A stretch of 35,622 nucleotides of DNA, from positions 652 to 36,273 of the forward strand of contig JROS01000012.1 in the NCBI GenBank assembly GCA_000769715.1, in the 5' to 3' direction. Numbering within the stretch: position 1 is the first letter of the stretch; each line of letters begins with the position of its first letter. The DNA comes from Desulfobulbus sp. Tol-SR. Lineage in GTDB: Bacteria; Desulfobacterota; Desulfobulbia; Desulfobulbales; Desulfocapsaceae. Shown one piece after another: positions 16,534 through 24,839 of the stretch. The translations under genes were made by a program, and so were the position numbers. A model generated the notes under the pieces. That model was given only the letters and a program-made list of their open reading frames with translations, searched no databases and was not told where the DNA came from.

Positions 16534-17946
16534 ATGCACTATCTTGTTGGTCTGCTCTTCATCCTGATCGCCCTGGTTTCCACCGGACCGGCCGTCGTTG
16601 CCGCCGCGGCCGGACTGCAGCCCTGGGCCGGTAATCCCTGGTACTGGAGCTATCGCGGCGAACCGGTGCTGCTGCTGGGAGGCAGCGATGACGATAACCT
16701 CTTCCAGTGGCCGGAGAAGGACCTGGTCGCTCAGTTGGACCGGCTGGCCGCCGCCGGCGGCAATGTCATCCGCAACACGATGAGCGACCGCAAGGATAAG
16801 GGATTCGAGGTCTATCCCTTCAAACGGCTGGCCGACGGCCGGTATGACCTGGGCGAATGGAACGAGGAGTACTGGACCCGGTTCGAGCGCCTGCTCCGGG
16901 AGACCGCGCAGCGGCGGATATTCGTGCAGATCGAGATCTGGGATCGTTTCGACTTCACCGATCAGGGCGGCCGGGCCCGCTGGCAGATCCACCCCTACAA
17001 TCCAAAAAACAACATCAATTACAGCCATGAAGAGTCGGGATTCGCCCCGCGCTATCCCGACCATCCCGCCGCCAACCGGCAACCGTTTTTTTTCACCACG
17101 CCGAACCAGCGCCACAACCGGACGGTCCTGCCCTTCCAGCAGCGATTTGTCGATCGGATGCTCGACCACACCCTGCGCTACGATCATGTGCTGTACTGCA
17201 TCGACAACGAGACCAGCGGCGAGGAGGAGTGGGGGCGCCACTGGGCCCGGGTCGTCAAGGAGAGGGCGGCGAAGGCCGGCCGGACCGTCTATGTGACCGA
17301 GATGTGGGATGACTGGAATCTGGCCGCCGCCCGGCACAAGCGGACGTTCGACCACCCGGAGCTGTACGGTTTTGTCGATGTCTCGCAGAACAACCACATC
17401 AGCGGCCAGAAGCACTGGGACAACTTCCTCCACGTCCGCCGCTATCTGGCGGACAGGCCGAGGCCGATGAACTCCACCAAGACCTACGGGGCCGGGGGCG
17501 GCAAGGTCGGCCAGACCGACCAGGACGGCATCGAGCGTTTCTGGCGCCACCTCCTCGCCGGCGCCGCCTCGCTGCGCTTTCATCGTCCGGATGCCGGGCT
17601 GGGGCTGGGCGACAAGGCGGTCGCGGCCATTCGCGCCGCCCGCAAGCTTGAATCGAAGATCCCGCTGTGGTCGGTGACCCCGGCCATCGAACTGCTCGCC
17701 GACCGGCAGCCGAACGAGGCCTACCTCGCCGTCGCCGCCGGCACCGCCTATGCCCTGTATTTTCCGGCCGGCGGCGAAGTGCGGCTCGATCTACCCGCCG
17801 CCCGGGGGCCATGGACCGTGAACTGGATCGATATCGCCGCCGGCGAGTGGGGGCCGACCCGGCAGCTCGACGGAGGGGGCGCCGTCGTGCTGGCCCCGCC
17901 CGCCATGGGCAACTGGGCCGCCGCCATCGTTCGGGGCGCTGATTAA
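16534..17946 (+). CDS. Secreted TIM-barrel glycoside-hydrolase-like protein (DUF4038/apiosidase-like)
   Basis: A 470-residue protein with a signal peptide (HYLVGLLFILIALVSTGPAVVAAAAG). The body opens with NPWYWSYRGEPVLLLGGSDDDNLFQW and AAGGNVIRNTMSD, as in DUF4038/GH140-like barrels, and ends in a small beta domain (about residues 385-468, EAYLAVAAGTAYALYFPAGG) like the partner domain often found behind such barrels. The CIDNETSGEEEW motif (N225, E226) fits the acid/base Asn-Glu pair of clan GH-A. The segment where a nucleophile Glu would be expected reads RPMNSTKTYGAG, with Lys instead, so hydrolytic activity is uncertain. Such proteins may act on plant or microbial glycans, but no substrate can be given. 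No carbohydrate operon surrounds it. Confidence 0.7.
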   Translation: MHYLVGLLFILIALVSTGPAVVAAAAGLQPWAGNPWYWSYRGEPVLLLGGSDDDNLFQWPEKDLVAQLDRLAAAGGNVIRNTMSDRKDKGFEVYPFKRLADGRYDLGEWNEEYWTRFERLLRETAQRRIFVQIEIWDRFDFTDQGGRARWQIHPYNPKNNINYSHEESGFAPRYPDHPAANRQPFFFTTPNQRHNRTVLPFQQRFVDRMLDHTLRYDHVLYCIDNETSGEEEWGRHWARVVKERAAKAGRTVYVTEMWDDWNLAAARHKRTFDHPELYGFVDVSQNNHISGQKHWDNFLHVRRYLADRPRPMNSTKTYGAGGGKVGQTDQDGIERFWRHLLAGAASLRFHRPDAGLGLGDKAVAAIRAARKLESKIPLWSVTPAIELLADRQPNEAYLAVAAGTAYALYFPAGGEVRLDLPAARGPWTVNWIDIAAGEWGPTRQLDGGGAVVLAPPAMGNWAAAIVRGAD

Positions 17947-18041
17947 AGGCAGCTCTGAACGGGTACGGCCGTGGCCGATCTGGGTCGCTGCCTCGTGGCG
18001 GGGCAGGGGCGGCGGCCGAAAAATCCTGTCTCAACACATCG

Positions 18042-18647
18042 ATGACGACTCCGGCAATGACTGAACATCCCTTCGCCTTCACCCTGTCGCTGCCCGAATG
18101 GGCGGTGGCCAGCTTCGCCGCCCTGCCCGAATTCGTCGCGACGGCGGAACAGCGGATGCGCCTGGTCCTCGAGTTGGCCAGGCGCAACGCCCTGGAGGAC
18201 ACCGGCGGCCCCTTTGCCGCCGCGGTGTTCGAACACGAGAGCGGCCGGCTGGTCGCCGTCGGGGTCAATCGGGTGATGCCGGCCAATTGCTCCAGCGCCC
18301 ACGCCGAGGTCATGGCCCTGTCGCTGGCCCAGCACCGCCTTCAGGTCTACGATCTGGGCGGACCGGGGCAGCCGGTGTGCGAACTGGTGGTCAACTGGCG
18401 GCCCTGCGCCATGTGTTTCGGCGCGGTGCTGTGGTCCGGCATCCGGCGTTTGACCATCGCCGGCAGCGGGCCGCAGCTCGAGGCCCTGACCGGCTTCGAC
18501 GAGGGGCCGATGCCGCGGCAATGGCGGGCGGAGCTGGCCAGACGGGGCATTGTCGTAACGGAAGGGGTACGGCGCCGGGAGGCGATAAAGCTCTTCCGCT
18601 GGTTCGGCGCCAGCGGCCGCACCGTCTACAACGCCCGCCAGGGCTAA
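18042..18647 (+). CDS. Nucleoside/guanine deaminase family protein (CMP/dCMP deaminase fold)
   Basis: A 201-residue cytoplasmic zinc hydrolase. The zinc and proton-shuttle motif is HAE (residues 87-89, in SSAHAEVMAL) and the second zinc motif is PCAMC (121-125). The GGPFAAAVF strand (55-63) and the order of motifs match the guanine deaminase/tRNA adenosine deaminase-like branch. It is somewhat longer than bacterial guanine deaminase (about 155 residues) because of an N-terminal extension with LSLPEWAVASF. Likely reaction: hydrolytic deamination of a purine base or nucleoside. ATG 18042 is used; ATG 18057 is an alternative. The gene stands alone, about 95 bp after the glycosidase-like gene. 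Confidence 0.88.
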   Translation: MTTPAMTEHPFAFTLSLPEWAVASFAALPEFVATAEQRMRLVLELARRNALEDTGGPFAAAVFEHESGRLVAVGVNRVMPANCSSAHAEVMALSLAQHRLQVYDLGGPGQPVCELVVNWRPCAMCFGAVLWSGIRRLTIAGSGPQLEALTGFDEGPMPRQWRAELARRGIVVTEGVRRREAIKLFRWFGASGRTVYNARQG

Positions 18648-18713
18648 CCGCCCCGTCGCCGCCGGCACCGGTCTACAGCCCTCCGGCCGCTGCGGGAGCG
18701 ATCCTCCCCGCCA

Positions 18714-18943
18714 CTACTTCGCCGTGCCGATTCCGATCATGCGGAATCGTCCGACCTCCTCGCTCGGGTTGAAATCCTCCAGTTCGAACATCCGCCGCAC
18801 CTCGATCTCGCCGTCCCTGTCAGCGCCGGCCTTCGCCAGTTCCTCGTGATATGCGGCCATTTCAGCCGGCAGCGCCTCGTCCGGCATGACGCCGGCTTCC
18901 GAGTCCTGAGTGACTCTGACAATGATCATATATCACACGGCAT
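18714..18943 (-). pseudogene. YCII/DGPF-family protein remnant with internal deletion and 5' frameshift
   Basis: Translation from ATG 18929 gives 71 residues: an N-terminal block IIVRVTQDSEAGVMPDEALP and AAYHEELAKAGA as in YCII-related (DGPF) proteins, then directly GEIEVRRMFELEDF, which belongs near the C-terminus of that family. The middle of the family (roughly 60-70 residues, including the DGPF motif) is absent, in frame. In addition an ATG with a good ribosome-binding site at 18943 is two bases out of frame, separated by a TATAT run; removal of one AT would restore the usual start (MPCDMIIVRVTQ). It is best read as a broken gene, or as a sequence error affecting two places. Confidence 0.65.
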
Positions 18944-19293
18944 GGCTCCTCTGGGTTTGGGTTGAGAGCCGAGCGCGGCGACCGGCTCGGGGGATGAAAT
19001 CCCCGCTCCGTCCAGTAATCGCCCGCCGGCCCGTCATTTCGACATCACCGTTGCTGTTGTGCGACGCCGGGTGGGGCGGCAGATCATGGCCCGGAACTGC
19101 CGGGGACTATTCCTTACCGCAACGATGATGGTTATGTTCCATTGATGGGAAATAACACCGTTGAGAGATCGAATCTGCCGATAAGTGACCCCGGCGGGAT
19201 CAGGCATCGGGTCTGAGGCCGACGGGTGATCTGATGGAGGCGCAGGGGATGCGCTCCATCGCCATTGTGGACAAGAATCTATGGAGGTCGACC
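18944..19293. other. Intergenic region between damaged genes
   Basis: About 350 bases with no gene, hairpin or promoter that I can support. It lies between the YCII remnant and the DUF1428 remnant, so former coding sequence may have been lost here. Confidence 0.4.
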
Positions 19294-19449
19294 ATGGAAA
19301 GATATGTGGACGGATTCGTCATTCCGTTACCGATGGACAAGGTGGACGATTACAAACGCATTGCCGATAATGCCGGGGTCATCTGGAAGGAGCACGGTGC
19401 CCTGGAATACTGGGAATGCCTGGGGAAGGCTGTTCAGCGCCGCCGTTGA
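19294..19449 (+). pseudogene. DUF1428 (YbaA-like) protein, truncated after the N-terminus
   Basis: ATG 19294 follows a good GGAGG site. The first 46 residues, ERYVDGFVIPLPMDKVDDYK through WKEHGALEYWECLG, match the start of the small DUF1428 family (usually about 115-120 residues). After the ECLG segment (about 19424) the match stops, and the frame ends at TGA 19449 with an unrelated QRRR tail. Homology to a different protein begins at about the same place in another frame. The C-terminal 60% is therefore missing, consistent with a deletion that joined two genes. Confidence 0.65.
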
Positions 19450-19819
19450 TTTTCTGGCGCCGTATGTCCGGCAGGCCCTCGGCGAGATGAACGAGGCGCT
19501 GCTGTCAGCGACCGGAACGATCGCCGGCGGCGCCATCATCAGGTCGGCGGCGGGGGACGTGACGGCGACCTGGACCTTGAGCTGGCCGGAGCAGAGCCGG
19601 GCGGGAATCCCGCCCATCACTCTCGAGGCCTTCTTCGGCCATGGTTTCCATCACCCGCATCTGCGCGGTGCAACGGTCGGGGTGTGGCCGCTCAATGTCT
19701 TCAGCACTGCCGACGCCGCCGCCGAACTGCCGACGCTGCGGGCGATCGCCGCCGCCGATCTGCATAACCTGGTTTTTCAGCGCGATTACCGCATTGTGCC
19801 GGCGATAACCGGCAGCTGA
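19430..19819 (+). pseudogene. C-terminal fragment of an unrecognised conserved protein
   Basis: From about 19430 a protein-like frame reads LFSAAVDFLAPYVRQALGEM and continues through WTLSWPEQSRAG, TLEAFFGHGFHHPHLRGAT, VGVWPLNVFSTADAA and LHNLVFQRDYRIVPA to a stop at 19817-19819. The dense aromatic, His and Pro motifs look like a conserved domain end, not a shadow frame. There is no start codon or ribosome-binding site matched to it: its frame runs backward into the DUF1428 remnant. I do not recognise the family. It appears to be the tail of a gene whose front part was lost in the same event that truncated DUF1428. Confidence 0.45.
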
Positions 19820-19869
19820 TCATCGGCACCTTTTTCGGCTATATCCTGCCGAAGGTCGAAGACCACCTG

Positions 19870-21635
19870 ATGGAGCGGAAACGGGAGATGATCCATGCCC
19901 TCAGCGAGGCGGCGATGGGTTCCATCAGCTACTACGCCAAACTCGCGGAGCGGCGGACGATCACGGTGGAGGAGGCGAAAAAGCAGGCCGCCGCCCATCT
20001 CCGCAGCCTCCGCTACGGCCCTGAAGGCAAGGATTACTTCTGGATCAACGACACCCATCCCCGGATGATCATGCACCCCTACCGTGCCGACCTCGAGGGC
20101 AAGGATGTGACGAATACCAAGGATCCCGCCGGCAAGAAGCTCTTTCAGGCCTTTCTCGAGACGGTCAAGGACACCGGCGGCGGCTATGTCGATTACCATC
20201 GGCAATGGCAGGACGACCCGAGCCGGATCTTCTCGAAGATCTCGTACGTCCAGGAATACCGGCCTTGGCACTGGAGCGTCGGGACCGGGGTGTACGTCGA
20301 GGACGTCCGGGCCCAGATCGCGGCGATCACCAAACGCATGACCTTTATTTTCCTCGGGATTCTCGAGGTCATCGCCCTCCTCTCGGTCTATGTCGTGTGG
20401 CAGGGGGCGGCCGGCGAGACCCATCGCCGGGAGATCGAGGAATCGCTGCGCCAGAGTGAAAACAAATACCGCCTGCTGGCCGAGACCGCCCGCGAGATCA
20501 TTCTGCTCTTCGATTCCAACCTCTGCATCACCTACGCCAACACCGCCTGGAAGCGGATCAGCGGCTACCTGCCGGAGGAAATGACCGAGGTCAACATCAC
20601 CGACCTCATCCCCGTCCCGCAGCGCAGCCAATTCGCGGCCAGACTCGAGCGGATCCACGATAACCAGGCCGACGACTACCTCCTCCTCGAGACCAATTTC
20701 ATCCTGAAAGACCACCGGATGATCACCGTGGAGGCGACCATCGCCAGGATGGAGTCCGCCGATAATTCGCCCGCCTTTCTGATGACCGTCCGGGACATTA
20801 CCGAAAAGAAAAGGGTCGAGGCCCAGGCCAGGATGCGGCAGGAACAGCTGATGCAGACCAACAAGATGGTGTCCCTCGGCACCCTGGTGTCCGGCGTCGC
20901 CCACGAGATCAACAATCCCATCTCCTCGGTGATGCTGCACAGCCAGGTATTCGATAAATTCTGGCGGGCGGTACAGCCGATCCTGGACCGGCACCATGAA
21001 CAGTACGGTGATCTCGAGGTCGGCCCGATGGCCTACCCCCAGATGCGGGAGAGGATGCCGAGGCTGCTCCACTTCTCGCAGGAAGGGGTTGAACGGGTGA
21101 AGCGCATCGTCGGCGACCTCAAGGAGTTCCCCGGCCAGAGGCCGGCCGATCTCCGGGAAACGGTGAATCTCAACCAGGTTGTGGAAAAGGCGATCGGCCT
21201 GACCTCCAGCCTGATCAGGAAGGCTGCCGACGATCTCCAGGTCGAATACGACGAAAACCTGCCGACCTTTCAGGGCAACAGCCAACGGCTGGGCCAGGTG
21301 GTGGTCAACATGGTGGTCAACGCCTGCCAGGCCCTGACCGAGCCGAACCGGAGCCTGTGTATCGCCACCGGGTATCTTGAGGAATCGGAGGAGATCTATC
21401 TCAAGGTGCAGGATTCCGGCCGGGGGATGACGGCCGAGGTCCTCGCCCAGGCCAAGGACCCGTTTTTCACCACCAGGCGGGACAGCGGCGGCACCGGGCT
21501 GGGCCTCTCCATTTCCGACACCATCATCCGCAACCATGGCGGCTGGCTCGATTTCAGCTCCGAACCCCGAAAGGGGACCACCGCCACCATCCTGCTGCCA
21601 CGCTACAGTCAGGATGAAGTTATCGGGAGAATGAT

Positions 21636-21639
<4 letters not shown>
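19870..21639 (+). CDS. Cache-PAS sensor histidine kinase, N-terminally truncated
   Basis: Sensor kinase of a two-component pair with the next gene (ATGA overlap at 21636). Order: sCache_2-like sensor region with RYGPEGKDYFWINDTHPRMI and WHWSVGTGVYVEDV (to about residue 150), a membrane helix near TFIFLGILEVIALLSVYVVW (about 158-177), a PAS domain (about 195-320), the His box GVAHEINNPISS with H345, and a GHKL ATPase with NMVVNACQAL (near 480), DSGRGM and GGTGLGLSIS. Frame and homology continue upstream of ATG 19870 through LIIGTFFGYILPKVEDH from 19816, which looks like the end of the first membrane helix, but an in-frame stop lies at 19765 and no start codon exists between. The start and first helix are missing, so the Cache domain could not be exported normally. 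Confidence 0.8.
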
Positions 21640-23053
<1,414 letters not shown>

Positions 23054-23083
23054 CTCCATCCGGGGTGTACAATATTTTTTGTG

Positions 23084-23170
23084 GCTACAACAAAAATTGT
23101 TGAACCGTCCGTGCAGGAAATCGGGGGGCCGGCCCTGAGGAGGGGGGATTTCCACAATTTTTGTTGTAGC
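23084..23170. promoter_or_regulatory. Pair of dyad sites, likely upstream activator sequences
   Basis: GCTACAACAAAAATTGT (23084-23100) and its exact reverse complement ACAATTTTTGTTGTAGC (23154-23170) face each other with centres 70 bp apart. Each site is itself a dyad of the form CAACAA-NNN-TTGTTG (23088-23102 perfect; the second has one mismatch). They lie about 65 and 145 bp before the -24 element of a sigma-54 promoter, where enhancer-binding regulators of the NtrC family normally bind, and next to the gene for such a regulator. Confidence 0.7.
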
Positions 23171-23233
23171 GCCGATCAATTGGCCGAATAGCCCAACATT
23201 CCGTAAATAAAACGAATATCGTCATCTCCTGGG

Positions 23234-23249
23234 TTGGCATGCCATTTGC
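23234..23249 (+). promoter_or_regulatory. Sigma-54 (-24/-12) promoter
   Basis: TTGGCATGCCATTTGC has GG and GC elements with exactly ten bases between them, close to the consensus TTGGCAC-N5-TTGC. It lies 65 bases before the permease start and downstream of two dyad sites, the expected order for an activator-dependent sigma-54 promoter. Confidence 0.75.
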
Positions 23250-23313
23250 CGTTGATGGTACAGGCAGCACAGCGATGTGCCTCACAATCAACGTCCCCAC
23301 AAAGGAGAAAGAA

Positions 23314-23925
23314 ATGGCTGACAATCAACCCCCGATGGGCAACCCGGCAGTCGTCGGACTCGCAGGCTTCGGCCTCACCACCCTGATTCTTCGGTTTCAC
23401 AACCTCGGCCTCTGCGGCCTCGGCCCGGTTATCGCCTGCGGCCTCATCTTCGGCGGGGCTGCCCGGTTGATGGCGGGATTGCAGGAATTCAAGGCGGGCA
23501 ACAACTTCGGCTACAGCGCCTTCGTTTCGTACGGTTCGTTCTGGATCGCCCTGTCGATCATCCTGCTGTTCAACAAGTATGACATCTATAAATCAAGCAC
23601 CACCGATGTCGGCTATTTTCTCAACGTCTGGACCCTCTACACCATGATCCTGTGGGTCGGGGCGATGCGGATCCACAGCGCCATGGCCTCGACATTCACC
23701 CTGCTCGTCGCCGGATTCATCCTCCTGGACCTGGCCCACTTCGGCTATCCGGCGATGACCAAGGTCGCCGCCTATGTCCTGATCCTCTGTGCCCTCAACG
23801 CCTGGTACATGATGGCTCATGTCATCCTGATGCAGGTCTTCGGCCGTGATGTGCTGCCGGTCGGCAAACCATGGATCGTCGCCAGTCCTGCGCCACAGCT
23901 GCAGGCCCAGCGGCAGAAGGCATGA
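23314..23925 (+). CDS. satP: GPR1/FUN34/YaaH-family acetate (succinate-acetate) permease
   Basis: A 203-residue inner-membrane transporter with six predicted helices. The N-terminal signature NPAVVGLAGFGLTTLILRFHNLG corresponds to the family NPAPLGL motif, and GPVIACGLIFGGAARLMAGLQEFKAGNNFGYSAFVSYGSFWI is the conserved second and third helix region. Family members move acetate and related short acids with protons. ATG 23314 has AAGGAG at good spacing; the frame is open further upstream but there covers the sigma-54 promoter. It probably depends on the adjacent kinase/regulator pair, which would link acetate uptake to an extracellular carboxylate signal sensed by the Cache domain. Specificity is inferred from the family. 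Confidence 0.9.
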   Translation: MADNQPPMGNPAVVGLAGFGLTTLILRFHNLGLCGLGPVIACGLIFGGAARLMAGLQEFKAGNNFGYSAFVSYGSFWIALSIILLFNKYDIYKSSTTDVGYFLNVWTLYTMILWVGAMRIHSAMASTFTLLVAGFILLDLAHFGYPAMTKVAAYVLILCALNAWYMMAHVILMQVFGRDVLPVGKPWIVASPAPQLQAQRQKA

Positions 23926-24286
23926 TCCCCCGACAGCGGAAGGGAACGCAGCGGGGCCAGTGACACATCGTTGCGCCATCGTCCACTCCTTTTTGCGAAA
24001 TCGACGGCTGCAGCCCGGGACCTGATCTCCGGCTGCAGCCGGCAATGCCCCCGACAATCGGCCGTGGCCGGGAAGGGCAGAGAAAAATACCCCGCGGCGC
24101 TGTTTTCCCGGTTGATCTTGAGCGTATCGCGTCTTATCATCCGATTTTAGCCGGCAGGCCTCATCGCAGGGCAATTCCGGCTGACCCGCCTGACCGGCTG
24201 TGACGATCATTGCCTCTGCTTCACGGTCTCTTTAAACCGTGTTTCTGTTCGTTTTTGTCATTATTGGTTCGTTTTCGTTTCCGCAG

Positions 24287-24351
24287 TTGACATCTCGAAA
24301 TAATCCTCTATTCTGCCACATAAAAGAAGTTATTTAAACTTTTCGAGATGT
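24287..24351 (+). promoter_or_regulatory. Sigma-70-like promoter flanked by 11-bp inverted repeat
   Basis: TTGACA (24287-24292) and TATTCT (24309-24314) are 16 bases apart. ACATCTCGAAA (24290-24300) overlaps the -35 element, and its exact inverted copy TTTCGAGATGT lies at 24341-24351. Centre spacing is 51 bp, near five helical turns, which would let one regulator bind both sites on the same face. Confidence 0.45.
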
Positions 24352-24360
24352 TATGTAGGT

Positions 24361-24498
24361 AATATCCCTACATGATTTTCAGCGGATCCCCCACGTTCCG
24401 TTCAGGTTAATCCCTATCTTTTTTTTCGTTATTCCCCTACCGGTTCTTAAGTCGGATCCCTACTTCTATCTCGGCATTATCCTTACATAAAAAAAGGC
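24361..24498 (+). promoter_or_regulatory. Six CCCTAC-type motifs at an exact 23-bp period
   Basis: The hexamer CCCTAC or a one-base variant begins at 24366 (CCCTAC), 24389 (CCCCAC), 24412 (CCCTAT), 24435 (CCCTAC), 24458 (CCCTAC) and 24481 (CCTTAC). All five intervals are exactly 23 bases. Five of the six are preceded by T and the sixth by C; the spacers are variable but rich in T. The array ends about 45 bases before a possible -10 box (24532), the position expected for activator binding at the formate dehydrogenase promoter. I do not recognise the motif. Confidence 0.7.
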
Positions 24499-24531
24499 AA
24501 TTGCCTGATTTTCTTCTCATCGTCATCTTTC

Positions 24532-24537
24532 TATAGT
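24532..24537 (+). promoter_or_regulatory. Possible -10 box for the formate dehydrogenase operon
   Basis: TATAGT resembles a sigma-70 -10 element. No good -35 element lies 16-18 bases before it, which would fit a promoter that needs an activator bound to the periodic array just upstream. Transcription would then start near 24544, shortly before the folded leader. Confidence 0.3.
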
Positions 24538-24561
24538 GACCTGTGATAGTTGGGGTGTCCT

Positions 24562-24684
24562 GTCCGCTGTTTTCGAGCGGACGGATCCTCCGGCTTCCTC
24601 GTCATGAACGTCGATGTCGTCTTGCATCCAAGACAGATGCGTCTGATCCGGTTGCCCAGTGCCAGGAGGGGAGGAGGCCGGAGG
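24562..24684 (+). ncRNA. Structured 5' leader of the formate dehydrogenase operon
   Basis: The first hairpin is GTCCGCT (24562-24568) with AGCGGAC (24576-24582), loop of seven. Then CCTCCGGCTTCCTC (24587-24600) can pair with GAGGAGGCCGGAGG (24671-24684) over 14 positions, with one non-Watson-Crick (G-U type) pair, enclosing about 70 bases. Such a folded leader before a molybdenum or tungsten enzyme operon could be a metabolite-responsive element; molybdenum-cofactor riboswitches occur in such places. I could not match that consensus by eye, so the class is open. Confidence 0.35.
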
Positions 24685-24839
24685 GGCGGCTGTAAACGGG
24701 ATCCGGTCCGGGCAGGATATGCCGGGCTTCACATTTTTTTTACCTCACTTGTGTTGAGCAGGAAAGGAGAGCCATGATCGACAACCGGAGCAACATTCAA
24801 CCCCGGGAAACACATCCTCAAAACCAGAAGGAGGCTTCA

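Larger units (their letters stand above)
23926..24839. other. Long regulatory region before the formate dehydrogenase operon
   Basis: About 910 bases without a supported gene. The part from 24220 to 24540 is clearly AT-richer than the genes around it. It holds a sigma-70-like promoter with an 11-bp inverted repeat (24287-24351), a six-unit 23-bp periodic motif array (24361-24498), a palindrome AGGCAATTGCCT (24495-24506), a possible -10 box (24532-24537) and a strongly folded leader (24562-24684). The first 290 bases after the permease gene show nothing recognisable. Confidence 0.6.

Noticed and set aside
23084-23170. Terminator hairpin formed by the 17-bp inverted repeat
   Set aside because: The 53-base loop and lack of a T-run make it weak; two phased dyads before a sigma-54 promoter fit regulatory sites better.
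24361-24498. CRISPR array
   Set aside because: Only a 6-10 base motif is shared per 23-bp unit; repeats and spacers are far too short and there are no cas genes.
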